Part shown: piece after piece, positions 10,186-21,286 of the stretch
How positions within the stretch are numbered: position 1 is the first letter of the stretch
Layout: every line of letters begins with the position of its first letter
DNA from: Castanea sativa
Taxonomy: Eukaryota; Streptophyta; Magnoliopsida; Fagales; Fagaceae
Reading direction: 5' to 3'
NCBI RefSeq assembly: GCF_040712315.1
Contig: NC_134023.1
Span: 63,999,257 to 64,063,256 of the forward strand
Length of the DNA: 64,000 bases
The notes under the pieces: generated by a model
The model's database searches: none
What the model was told of the DNA's origin: nothing
What the model saw: the letters and a program-made list of their open reading frames with translations, nothing else
Position numbers and translations under genes: made by a program

Positions 10186-12353
10186 ATGTCTAGTGCGTCA
10201 AGTAACCAGTCGTTTATCCGCGAGGGGGCGGGCTACGATGAAAAGTTTCCGTCAGGTCCAAGAGATCCTGACACTTCAAGTGAAGAGAGGAATCCGTCAA
10301 GTACCTCTTCTTCCCTTGATGGTGGTCTAGAGACGGAGAGTTCAGAGTCGTCCAGTAGTAGCTTGGACGGTGTGGATCCCCCCGTCCAATCAGTAATTGG
10401 CCCAGATGGACTTAGGGAGTTCGTCATGCTGCCTCTCTGGACGGTAAATGATTTTAGGTCGTCCATGACTGAATCTCAACTCAACACACTTAGGACAAAG
10501 TACCAAATACCAGACAACATCCGTCTACGTCTTCCCAACAAATCCGAGAAATGCTACTACAAGGGGATAGACGGTGTTGGGATCTACGAGCAAGCTTTAA
10601 AGGCGGGGCTCAGATTTCCCTTAAGTTCTCTTCACCGTCGACTTCTTCAATACCTTGGTCTGTCCATCACCCAAATCTCCCCAAATGCCTGGAGAGTGTT
10701 CATTGGGGTTGAGGTTTTGTATGGGGCGATGTCTGAAGGTGCCCGAAGGTTGACGGTGGAAGAATTTTTCAATTGTTACCGTCCAACAGAGATTGTCAAG
10801 TCCAAGGGGATGTATAGCTTTGCAGCTAGAAGTCCCTTATTGAGGCTCGTCAGTGACACTCCAGACTCAAACAGAGACTGGAAGAGTCGTTACTTCTTTT
10901 TGGAAGGGGACGAATGGATGTGCCGTCCAGGAGATGTAACTAACATGCCCGTCGACACAACATGGGGCATAATGCCTCCGTCGGGTATGTGTACCCCTTT
11001 TTGCTTCCGTCCAGTCTTTGAAGTTAATTTAATGTATTTTCTAGGTCTAACCGTCCTTTATTGCAGCTCGGGACCGTCCTCAGGTTAACTTGGAGCAGTG
11101 GAGTTTTTTGGAGAGAATTTTTAACAAGACGAAACTGCAGGAAAGAACTTGGGCTCAACTCGTCACCCTTGATACTCTGAATTGGTATTGTGACGGACCC
11201 GAACCTTCATCCGCTGCCCGTCAATACGATAACAGAATTCGAAAACGTAAGTTCGTCAAAACTATACCCGTCTTTCATTTTTCTTTTGCTTTACTTTACC
11301 TTTCCTCTCTCATCCGTCTTTGATTTGCAGAGATGGACGCCGCCAGGAGGAGAGCCCTTATTAAACAGCAAGCAGCGAAGAAAAAGCAGGACAGGGGTCA
11401 AACAAAGGGGACGGCCCCGACGGTACCGTCAAAACGAACTCAACATGAAAAGACGGACCGTCCTCAAAAGAAACAAAGGACCACCGTCGAACCCGTCGTG
11501 GCCTTACAAGCTGAGAAAACGCCCGTCAAACACGGAAAAGGCAAAGGCTTAATGAAGGGTCCAGCACCTTCAGGGGAGAAACCACCCGTTCTCTTCCGGG
11601 AAGATTCGAGCTATGCCCTTGAGAAGATGTCGTCCATGCTGACAGCTGACGACTACGCAGACCTTGGCAACCACTCGACGGAGGCGATGGGTGAAACGGG
11701 CCTCTTCACCCTTGCACAGGTAATTTTGGATCCGTCTAGTATTGTTGCTAAGTTCCTTTACACCCGTCATTATCATGACATTGTTTTTTTTTTGCTTCCA
11801 GGCCATGGTGATGATGAAGGGGCTTTTTGGCCGTTGCCTTAATCATGAGACATCCATGGACCGTCTGAGACAGAAAAACAAGACGATGGAGGATGAGTTA
11901 CACGAGCTGAAGACCTATAAGATCAATATGGACAGAAAGCTCAAGTGCTCGGAGCAAGTTAGAGGCGAAGTGGAGAAAGAGAATGGGCATCTACGCGAAC
12001 TTTTGAAGGACAAAGAGAAGCAGCTAACGGAGACAGTGTCGAAGCTTGACAACGCCAAGGAGATAGCCGTCCAAGAATACCGTGATTCTGAGAATCTTCT
12101 GACGGAGCTTGGAAACTCCTTTGCAGACGGGTTCGATGACGCTATCCGTCAGGTTAAGTCGTCGTACCCTGACTTGGACGTATCTCATATCAACATTGAT
12201 GCTCAAGGGCAAACACTCGCGCAATCCGTCCAGTCAGAAAGTACAGATGAAGTGTTTGCCGTCACTGCTCCAGCCGATGAAGGTGAAGTTCAACCTCCTT
12301 CTCAGCCAGACGACGGTCCATTGGACGGGAACTCATCTCCAAAGAATGAATAG
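10186..12353 (+). CDS. Spliced antisense gene of the Tat element (Transposase_28 / putative gypsy-type transposon domain, C-terminal coiled coil)
   Basis: Four exons join in one open frame of 639 codons plus stop: 10186-10984, 11067-11246, 11331-11719, 11802-12353. Borders are G|GTATGT..TTGCAG, C|GTAAGT..TTGCAG and CAG|GTAATT..TTCCAG; introns are 82-84 nt. The N-terminus is Ser/Asp/Glu-rich (about 1-75). A globular part follows (about 85-265; REFVMLPLW, RLRLPNKSEKCYYKG, FPLSSLHRRLLQYLGL) that resembles the plant family described as putative gypsy-type transposon protein (PF04195). The middle is Lys/Arg-rich, then a long coiled coil (LRQKNKTMEDELHELK, HLRELLKDKEKQL), then an acidic tail. It runs opposite to gag-pol and converges on it. 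Tat/Retand-type elements are known to carry extra antisense reading frames, but their function is not established. It is intact here although gag-pol is not. Confidence 0.8.
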
Positions 12354-12469
12354 AATACTTTCCCTTTTGTAAAAAATTTATCACTGTTAAGAGAACTTTG
12401 TTTGAACCGTCATTTGTAATTTTTAAACTTGACTTATCAAATCTTAAATTGCCTGTTGCTTGCTTATTA

Positions 12470-13303
12470 TCCGTCGTATATTCAGATAACCCGTCCACTT
12501 GTGAACGGACTTTCAAATGAATTTTTTGCTAACCGTCCACTTTGTGAACTAGGTTTTCTAATCTTTTTGTGTAGTCCATCTTACTTTATGGAGTTGTAAA
12601 ACTTTTCATCCTTCAGGTGATCCGTCCACAATGTAGACATTCATCTATGGGATGATCCGTCCACTTTGTGGACTTGTGGTTTTTTACCCTTTGGGTTATC
12701 CGTCCACTTTATGGACTCGTAGACTTCTCACCCTTTGGGTGATCCGTTCACTTTGTGGACTTGTAGGTTTTTCACTCTTTGGGTGATCCGTCCACTTTGT
12801 GGACTCGTAGGTTTCTCACCCTGTGGGTGATCCGTCCACTTTGTGGAATTGTAGGTTTTTCACCCTTTGGGTGGTCCGTCCACTTTGTGGACTTGTAGGT
12901 TTCTCACCCTTTGGGTGGTCCGTCCACCTTGTGGACTTGTAGTTTTTTCACCCTTTTGGGTGATCCGTCCACTTTGTGGACTTGTAGGTTTTTCACCCTT
13001 TGGGTGATCCGTCCACTTTGTGGACTCGTAGGTTTTTTCACCCTTTGGGTGATCCGTCCACTTTGTGGACTTGTAGGTTTTTCACCCTTTGGGTGGTCCG
13101 TCCACTTTGTGGGCTTGTAGTTTTTTCACCCTTTGGGTGGTCCGTCCACTTTGTGGACTTGTAGTTTTTTCACCCTTTGGGTGATCCGTCCACTTTGTGG
13201 ACTTGTAGGTTTCTCACCCTGTGGGTGATCCGTCCACTTTGTGGACTCCTAGATTTCATCGTTTTTGATTGACCGTCCACTTTTGGACTTGTAGATTTTC
13301 ATC
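12470..13303. repeat. 44-bp tandem array with two hairpins per unit, inside the Tat element
   Basis: The regular core is 12620-13250, with roughly 15 units of about 44 bp and degenerate units on both sides. Each unit contains GTCCACtttGTGGAC and TCACCCtttGGGTGA, two short inverted repeats joined by a T-rich spacer, preceded by ATCCGTCC or GTCCGTCC. It lies between the 3' ends of the convergent antisense gene and gag-pol. Retand elements are known for an internal amplified tandem repeat, so the location has precedent. Confidence 0.9.
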
Positions 13304-13447
13304 AACATGCATTTTTAAAAAATTCCTCTCATAAGTTCAACAAACCGAATTGTTCATGAAAAAGAAAAACTGAGCTCTAAAAAGTAAAAGCTATAACTGT
13401 CTAAAATTAAACTGAAAAGTAAGGCAGTAGGTATTGTGACTGCTGCA

Positions 13448-16400
13448 CTATTGGTAGTACTTCTTCAGGTGCTCCGTGTTCCAGGGATGGCTCAACTTCT
13501 TTCCGTCTAATGTCTCCAAGTAGTATGTTCCCTTCCTGCGCCATGAGATGATTCGGTACGGGCCTTCCCAGTTGGGACCCAGCTTTCCCAGGGATGCATC
13601 TTTCGTAGCGCCAAGCACTTTTCGTAACACTAGATCTCCAACTTTGAAGTTCCGGTGCCGAACCTTAGAGTTGTAATGTTTTGCCATCATGTCCTGGTAC
13701 CGCGCCAGTCTTTAGGCCGCTGTTGCCCTGACTTCATCAACAAGGTCAAGCTCTAGACGTAATGCTTCAGCATTCTTACTCTCGTCATAGCTTTCCACGC
13801 GGTAGCTCGTCAACCCCACTTCTGCCGGTATGAGTGCTTCGGCACCAAACGCCAATCTAAACGGTGTCTCTCCCGTTGGCGTTCTTGCCGTTGTTCTGTA
13901 CGCCCATAGGACACTTGGTAGTTCGTCCGGCCATATGCCCTTTGCCCCCTCGAGCCGGGTCTTGATGATCTTTAACAAGGACCGGTTCGTGACTTCAACT
14001 TGTCCGTTGGCCTGTGGATGAGCGGGCGACGAGTAGTGATTCTTGATTCCTAGCTGAGAACAAAAGTCTCGGAATGCGTCGTTGTCGAATTGCTTCCCGT
14101 TGTCTGACACGAGCACTCTCGGGATCCCATATCGGCAAATAATATTTCTCCATACAAAGTTGCGAATATTTTTCTCCGTGATAGTAGCAAGAGCTTCTGC
14201 TTCCACCCACTTGGTGAAGTAGTCGATTCCAACTACCAAGAACTTCAGTTGTCTTACCGCCATTGGAAATGGGCCCATGATGTCCAACCCCCATTGTGCG
14301 AACGGCCATGGGGCCGTCATGGGTGTGAGTTCCTCCGTTGGCTGCCTAATAAGATTGCCGAACCGTTGACACTTATCGCAGGCTCTCACGTACATATGGG
14401 CATCCTTCTGCATTGTCGGCCAGTAATACCCAGCTCTGAGTAGCTTGTGTACCAGAGACCTTGATCCTGATGGTTTCCACAAATCCCTTCATGAACTTCC
14501 CTCATTACGTAGTCTGCTTCGTCATGGCCCAGGCATCTTAGATATGGTCGGGAGAATCCTCTTTTGTAGAGGATGCCTTTGATCAGTATGAATCGGGCAG
14601 CCCTAACTTTCAATTTCCTAGCTTCTTCCTTCCCGTCTGGCAGCTTGCCGTCCTTGAGGTACGCCACAATTGGAATCATCCAATCGTCTTCAGTGGTTAA
14701 TTCCTGCACCTAAATGTTATCTAGCAACGACGAATATTGGACGAAGGACAATACCTGCTCTGGGACGACCATAGGTTCGGCCGAAGCAGCCTTTGCGAGT
14801 CGATCCGCTTCTTGGTTATCTTCTCTCGGGATTTGAGTTATTGAGAATTGGAGGTCACTCGTTCGACCCTTCACTTCTCCGAGGTACTTCCTCATTCGTT
14901 CACTCCTACAATCATAACTCCCATTGACTTGGCTAGCTACGATTTGGGAATCGGAGTAGACCACTGCCTTCCTGGCCCCAGCCGCTATTGCAAGCTCCAA
15001 TCCCACCATCAAGGCCTCATACTCCGCTTCATTATTCGTAGTAGGGAACTCCAGACGGATCATACATTCAATCTTATCTCCTTCCGGGGTATGGAGTACA
15101 ACTCCGACTCCTCCTGCATGCTTATTTGAGGATCCGTCTGTGTGAATTCTCCATGTGGGCTTCTCTGCTGCCCCCTGCTTCTCATGTGTAGTGAATTTCG
15201 CAATAAAGTCTGCCAATATTTGTCCTTTCACAGCTGTTCGTGGCTGATATTGGATATCGTACTCACTTAGCTCGATAGCCCACGAAGCCATTCGTCCGGC
15301 GGCTTCAGGATTGTTCATTGCTCTCCGCAAGGGCTGATCCGTCAGGACTATTATTGCGTGTGCTTGAAAATACGGCTTCAGTTTTCGGGCTGCAGTTACA
15401 AGCGCGAAGGCGAGTTTCTCCATCCGTGGGTACCTCTCCTCTGCGCCTCGTAGCGCCCGGCTTACAAAGTAGACGGGCTTTTGTACCTTCCCTTCCTCTC
15501 TAATGAGAGCCGCACTTACCGCTGCCGATGAGACAGCAAGGTACATGAATAACTCCTCCCCTGGTGTAGACGGGCTAAGCAGTGGCGGGGCAGAGAGGTA
15601 TGCCTTCAACTCTTCAAAAGCCCTTTGGCATTCGTCCGTCCACTCAAAAGATCTCCTTAGCGTCCTAAAGAAAGGGAGACACTTGTCTGTTGCTCTTGAT
15701 ACAAACCTATTCAAGGCTGCTATCTTCCCTGTCAGGCTTTGCACTTCCTTCACCGTCCTTGGAGGAGATAGATCCATAATTGCTTTCACTTTCTCGGGGT
15801 TGACCTCAATGCCCCGCTGGGACACCATGAACCCTAAGAACTTTCCAGCAGTTACTCCGAATGCGCATTTGCTTGGGTTCAGCTTCATTTTGTACGTTCG
15901 AAGAGTGTCGAAAGTCTCCTGGAGGTCCCTCAGATGATCCGACGCCTTTACGCTTTTTACCAACATGTCATCTACGTAGACTTGGACGTTCCGGCCAATC
16001 TGGTGCTCGAACATCTTGTTCATTAATCGTTGGTATGTGGCTCCTGCATTCTTGAGCCCGAATGGCATCACCTTGTAGCAAAAAAGCCCTTGACTCGTCA
16101 CAAATGATGTCTTCTCTTGATCTGTCTTCTCCAACTTAATCTGGTTGTACCCCGAGAAGGCGTCCATGAAGCTCAACAACTCATGTTTTGCGGTAGAGTC
16201 GACTAAGGCGTCAATCCGTGGGAGCGGGTAACTGTCTTTAGGGCACGCTTTATTTAGATCCGTGAAATCTACGCACATTCTCCACTTCCCATTTGACTTT
16301 TTGACCATTACTACATTTGCCAGCCAGTCTGGGTAGTACACCTCTCGTATGAAGTCCGCTTCTCGTAGCTTCTGCACTTCCTCTGCTGCGGCTCGATCCC

Positions 16401-18660
16401 GCTCAGGGGCAAACACGCGTTTCTTTTGTCGGACTGGGGGGAAGGAAGGCGATACATTCAATTTATGAACTATGACTGCTGGATCTATTCCCGGCATGTC
16501 GTCATGGCTCCATGCGAACACATCTTGGTTTTCTTTAAGGAACAGTAGGAGCGCATGTCGAATCGTCTGGTCAACCGAGGTACCTATCCTGGTGGTTCGA
16601 TCGGGCCTTGAATCATCTAGTTGGACTTCTTCCAATGTCTCCACGGGTTCTGCCACTGTTCTCTGTTCTTCGATGCTCATTGTCTGTACATGGTCATCCA
16701 TCTCCATCATGGCCACGTAGCATTCCCGTGCAGTTACCTGATTTCCGCGCAGTTCTCCAACTCCATGATCAGTGGGAAACTTGATCATCAGATGGTAGGT
16801 TGAAGTGATGGCTTTCCATGCGTTGAGAGTAGGACGTCCGAGTATAGTGTTGTATGCTGAGGAGCAATCAACCACTAGAAAGGAGACATTTTTAGTTATC
16901 TGTTGTGGGTAGTCTCCTACCGTCACCGCCAATGTGACGGATCCTAAAGGATGGACCCAGGTTCCCCCAAAGCCGACGAGGGGCGCGCATGCCGGGATCA
17001 GGCGCTCCTTTGCAATCCCCATCTGCTGGAACGCAGGATAGTAAATGATGTCTGCTGAGCTCCCATTGTCTACTAGAACTCGGTGGACGTTGAAGTCCCC
17101 TACCTGTATGCTAACCACAAGCGCGTCATCATGGGGGTGGTGAAGGTGCCGGGCCTCGTCTTCAAAAAACTCGATACTGGAGTCGTTCCGCCGTATTCTT
17201 TCCAATGAAGGTCCCGTCGACTGGACACTTTGTACCGTCCGTAAATAAGTCTTTCTGGCCTTCTTGGATGATCCTACTGAAGCGTTGCCCCCCATTATCA
17301 TCCGTATGTCTGCTACCGGTGGTCTGGGACGCTCGTTTTCCCGTCTAGGATTCTGCTCCTGGGGCTGATCAGTTCTTTCCTTCCTCACGAACCTTTGCAA
17401 CCTTCCTTGCCTTATAAGGGCTTCAATCTGTTGTTTCAAATCATAACAATCCGTCGTATCATGGCCGTGGTCACGGTGAAAGCGGCAATATCTATCTCTT
17501 GGCCTCTTGTTCGGATCTCCCTTCAATTTGCCCGGGAATGTCAAGCTTCCTTCATCTTTGATTTGCATAAGCACTTGGTCAATTGGGGCTGTGAGGGGGG
17601 TGAAACTTGTGAACCTCCCTGAAGGTGGTTTGGGTCTCCGGTCTTCTCGTCGATCTCTGGATCTAGCCACTTTTCGTCCATTATCTGGTTTCATATCTTC
17701 CTCTCTTTCCCTTTTCTTTGGTTTGTAGTCTTCTCTGGCCAGCAAGGCATCCTCCGCGTTCATATACTTCGTCGCCCTGTAATAGACATCGGACATAGTC
17801 TTTGGGTCATTCTTACATAGGGAAAATAAGAACTTACCCTCTTGTAACCCGTTTGTGAATGCTGCCACAAGTGTCTTGTCGTCTGCCTCGTCTATCGAGA
17901 GGGATTCCTTATTAAAGCGGGCTATATAAGACCTTAATGTCTCACCTTCTCGTTGTTTAATTCCCAGTATACATGCAATAGACCTCTTGTGTCGATGACT
18001 TCCAATGAAGTGTGATACAAACTGTGCACCTAATTCCTTAAAAGTGCCGATGGAATTAGGCGTCAACTTGCTGTACCAATCCCTCGCAGGCCCTTTCAAG
18101 GTGGTGAGGAAAGCCCTGCACATGATTTCGTCCGGTACACCCTGAAGATGCATTAGTGTTCTGAAAGACTCCAGGTGATCCAACGGGTCCTTGGATCCGT
18201 CATAGTTTTCCACATGGGGCATTTTAAACTTTGAAGGGACGGGGCATGAATTCACCAACGCTGTGAATGGTGAATCCGTTCTATGAACTAGGTCGTCCAG
18301 ATTGCTGGATACCCGTCCCTTAAGGGCATTCATCATTGCATCCATACGTTCCCTCATCTCCTGCATTTCGGTGGCTATGTGAGTCGGCACAGGGTCTAAA
18401 GCAAGTGGTTGATTGGTTTCTTGTCGCTCGGGTCTAGTCGGAGCGTTGCTGCCCTCAGGTCTTTCCGCGTTCCTTCCTTCGGGACTAGCTCCCTCCTGAT
18501 CTTCCTGTGGTGCGCTCTGATGTGCAGTTATTTACCGCAACTGCTCTTCCAAATCATGGTTCTGCTTAGTGAGGCGCTCAACCGCCGCTGCAAGCGTTTG
18601 GACCTGCCTCTCCAAAGCGGTGGCGCGTGGTTCGTCGCCTTGATTGTTGTTCGTTGCCAT
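13448..18660 (-). pseudogene. Tat-lineage gag-pol polyprotein, broken by three stops and one frameshift
   Basis: Replication proteins of the retroelement. The start is the ATG at 18660 (MATNNNQGD..); a TAA at 18532-18534 interrupts gag early, and a long open stretch continues from about 18531 to 14713. Numbering from the methionine at 18390: Gag core about 55-220, zinc-knuckle-like YCRFHRDHGHDTTDC 301-315, protease LVDNGSSADI near 440, RT with YVDD at 805-808, first RNase H about 945-1060, second archaeal-type RNase H about 1082-1200 with HTDGS, NEAEYEAL, YSDSQ and QEADRLAK. A TAG at 14710-14712 is followed in frame by the integrase zinc finger. A one-base loss near 14474 shifts frame. The integrase core (LDIMGPF, VSDNGKQF, PQANGQVEV) runs to a TAA at 13712-13714, and its C-terminal domain ends at 13448. 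No chromodomain is present. Confidence 0.92.
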
Positions 18661-18745
18661 CGATCGGGTGAGTGTCATGCAACTCTTTGTCTCAGGGATA
18701 GAGCGAGGCTAAAATAATCCGAAGTTTTTCTTCCTCCTCCTTAGT

Positions 18746-18763
18746 TTCCCACAGACGGCGCCA
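18746..18763 (-). promoter_or_regulatory. Primer binding site of the Tat element
   Basis: Just inside the 5' LTR, minus strand reads TGGCGCCGTCTGTGGGAA. The TGGCGCC core matches PBSs of plant gypsy elements primed by the 3' end of a tRNA (tRNA-Asp is the usual assignment; not verified here). Confidence 0.65.
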
Positions 18764-18765
18764 AC

Positions 18766-19263
18766 TGATGATGCCGAAAATATCACCAGTGAGTTGCAAG
18801 CGCTCCTCAAACGAAAACAATACCTGCAAAAGGAAAACAAAGGACCTAAAAGAGAGCACCGGTGTGGTGTCGGCCGAATACCCTCCAAATGTCAAGTTAG
18901 AATCTTGTTCCTTTAACCCTAGAGTGCCAGAGTTAAGAATATTATGCGTACCTTCATACCTAGGGTTTCTGGGGTATTTATATTGAGTAGAATTACCTTT
19001 CTTTAAGGATACAACTTCCTTCTCAAGTTCCTTTCCATATGGGAGTCTTCCCAAACGTGTGTCGCAAGAAGTCCAAGTATGCACGTTTGCGTGGGGATAA
19101 AGCAAAAGCTTATCTGAAATATATCAAACGACATGCCACGTGGCATTCATAATTAATTTATACAAGACGGATATTCAGCAACACTCAACCGTCAAAGCTG
19201 GGTCACTTATGGTATCGATCCGTCCTCACTATCTCCGTCCATTTACTATTTTTATCCCCTTCA
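18766..19263 (-). repeat. 5' LTR of the Tat element
   Basis: 498 bp. The minus-strand TATAAATA at 18975-18982 is a good promoter box for the gag-pol RNA. It differs from the 3' LTR at six positions by eye (for example GAAGG versus AAATG after CCCTCC, and GTGTG versus GTGTA). Confidence 0.95.
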
Positions 19264-19268
19264 CTAAG

Positions 19269-19514
19269 ACTTAATTATGCTATTAAAAAAAAAAGACTTA
19301 ACTATGCTAAAGATCAAATGTAAATTCTGATTAATCTTCTTTTTTAGGATCTTTCTCTTTTTTTTTTTTTTTTATACTAAGAGCCTTATAGTTTAATTGG
19401 TACATCTCCATTTACAAAGTGTTTGAGAGTCTAAAGGGAAAAGTGTTTGAACTACAGTGTTAGTAATATATTGTAACTATCTCAAAAAGAAAAGAAAAAA
19501 ATTTATCAATCATT

Positions 19515-19581
<67 letters not shown>

Positions 19582-20814
19582 CTTCAAATTCCTGCCATCA
19601 TATGAACTTTAGGTTTCATTTTTCAAATAAATAAAATAAAATAAACAAACACCGCTATTTATTATTTAGTCTTATCTATTAGACTATTTCCATGAATGGT
19701 AAAGCACCACATCTAACTATCTATTATCTTCGATTAATCGAGAACAACATGCACCTTGTGACACCCATCAACCCACTTACCCACCCTTGCTCCTCTCCTA
19801 CAACCATTGGCAAAGTCATGATTTGACTTGAGTTTAAGAGGCAAATTTTATAAGTGATGCATATATGTATACATGAACACATGAGACCATTCTAAATAAT
19901 AAATAAGCAATTGTTTTCATTTAAAAATATTTTTTGCTGAAAACATTTTACAACGAAACAAACGAAACATAAGTAATTTTACATCATGAAAATCTCTCTA
20001 GTTTTCCTACAACAAGATTAACAAACCTCATAAAAACCTATGTAGTAGTATTCTTGGTATAAAAAACTAATTACATCTGACAAACAAATCTGATCAGGTC
20101 TAGCAGATTTGGGTGCCGAACTAAAATGAGATATTATTCCTATTACCATTTCTCTGTTTTTTATGGTCAAGTCAACTCAACTCAATATGACTTGTATTTT
20201 ATCACGTATAAAAAACACTTCTAAACATATTTTTTATCATTTTTTATATTTCTTTACATAAAAATTAGAGAACAAAGAAAACACTCAAAAATAAAATTTT
20301 GAATAATACATTAATCCTTAAATCTAATATATAGCTAGTTTTCTAATCCAGTAATTCCACAACAAAATAAAATAAACACGTACACCAATTATACATTAAA
20401 AAAAATAAAGTTAGATCACATATAAAAATGATTAAATATATAGTTTTAATAATTAAATATAACAAGCTAGATAAAAAAAATAGTATATAATTAATTATGA
20501 ATAAAATTTATACTGAACTTATGAAAAAAAAAATAACTACACAATTTTAGTAGTATATCCAATTTTGAAAATATTAGCATTTAAGAATTACACGTCAAGT
20601 CAATAAATAATGTCATTAGCATTTTTATTTACCAGCAGTCATTAGCATTTTATTTACCAGCAGTCATTAGCTTTTTTATTTACCATATAAAAAATCTAAT
20701 ATAACTTTAGCATACAAGTTTACATTGAAAATCTTTCTCAAAAAAAAAAAAGGTTTACATTAAAAATTCATTAAAAATATATAATTTTATAATAAAGTTA
20801 GAAAACTTTACTAA
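19269..20814. other. Right arm of duplication copy A, no gene
   Basis: AT-rich. Contains a SINE-like stretch (about 19380-19500, box-A-like TAGTTTAATTGGTACATC) that is also in copy B at about 21905-22015, and a (TA)n tract at 19519-19578. No coding region recognised. Confidence 0.6.
19519..19578. repeat. (TA)n microsatellite
   Basis: About 30 TA units. The paralogous position in copy B (about 22030) has only a short ATGTATATAATA, so the tract expanded after the duplication. Confidence 0.9.
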
Positions 20815-20899
20815 CCTTTACCACCTGTTATGATGTATAGAAAACTCTACTAACTTTCAAAGGGTTATTTAATGGGAGAGTGAAAAATGTAGCAATAGT

Positions 20900-21286
20900 A
20901 AGTAGAGGAAAATGGACATTTATGTACTTTACAAATTATGTAGCCTAATATTTATGTTTTGAAACTATTTAGTAAAATGCCTCTATTTTTTAAACTAGAT
21001 TTTAACAAAATTGAGTTCTGTGTAAAACTTTATTTCTCCAAAATCGAGTTTTACATTTATTTTTAGATGGAATTCGACATTAGCAACGTCGAGTTTCACT
21101 TAAATTTTCAAAAAGAAAAAATTAAATGGCAAAATATACATATAACTCGACATTGCTAATGTTAAGTTCCACCTATAACTTTGTTAAAATCAAGTTTTAA
21201 AAACATTAACATTTTGTTAAATAATTTTAAAACAGAATCATTTTACTACATAGTTCATAATTTAGAAACAAATGCCCATTTTCCAC
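20900..21286. mobile_element. Fold-back MITE in copy B
   Basis: 387 bp with long imperfect inverted ends (GGAAAATGGACATTT.. and ..AAATGCCCATTTTCC) and an 8-bp duplication GCAATAGT (20892-20899, 21287-21294). Copy A has an uninterrupted sequence at the equivalent place (about 8165). An internal palindrome contains CGAGTT/AACTCG words. No coding region. Confidence 0.65.

Larger units (their letters stand above)
9234..19263 (-). mobile_element. Complete Ty3/gypsy LTR retrotransposon, Tat lineage (Retand-like), with antisense gene
   Basis: 10,030 bp bounded by LTRs (9234-9731; 18766-19263) and a 5-bp duplication CTAAG (9229-9233, 19264-19268). Gag-pol reads on minus. Domain order is Gag, protease, RT, RNase H, a second archaeal-type RNase H, integrase without chromodomain. 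This is the known arrangement of Tat elements. The other strand carries a four-exon gene (10186-12353), and a hairpin-rich tandem array separates the two. By eye the LTRs differ at six of 498 positions, so insertion is fairly recent. The paralogous site near 21800 is empty. Gag-pol is broken (see that entry), so the copy is probably not autonomous. Confidence 0.93.
8084..20814. repeat. Local tandem duplication, copy A (interrupted by the Tat retrotransposon)
   Basis: Without the retroelement, copy A is 8084-9233 plus 19264-20710. It aligns in order with 20815-22373 plus 28007-28800. Shared landmarks are CTTTACCACCTGTTATGA (8085, 20815), TTTATGGTTTAAAATTGTCT (about 8500, 21474), TAATGCTAAGACTTAA (insertion site; intact near 21800), and TAAGCAATTGTTTTCAT (19908, 28019). 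Copy A has a LINE fragment and the Tat element; copy B has a MITE and a Helitron-like element. Confidence 0.75.

Noticed and set aside
12911..13120. Open frame of 69 codons through the tandem array
   Set aside because: It is a by-product of the 44-bp repeat; the peptide simply repeats and there is no gene context.
12470..13303. Regularly spaced repeat resembling a CRISPR array
   Set aside because: Units are contiguous with no unique spacers, the DNA is plant nuclear, and the array lies inside an LTR retrotransposon.
14710..14712. In-frame TAG before the integrase as programmed readthrough
   Set aside because: Other plain lesions (two TAA codons and a frameshift) occur in the same polyprotein, so ordinary decay is simpler.
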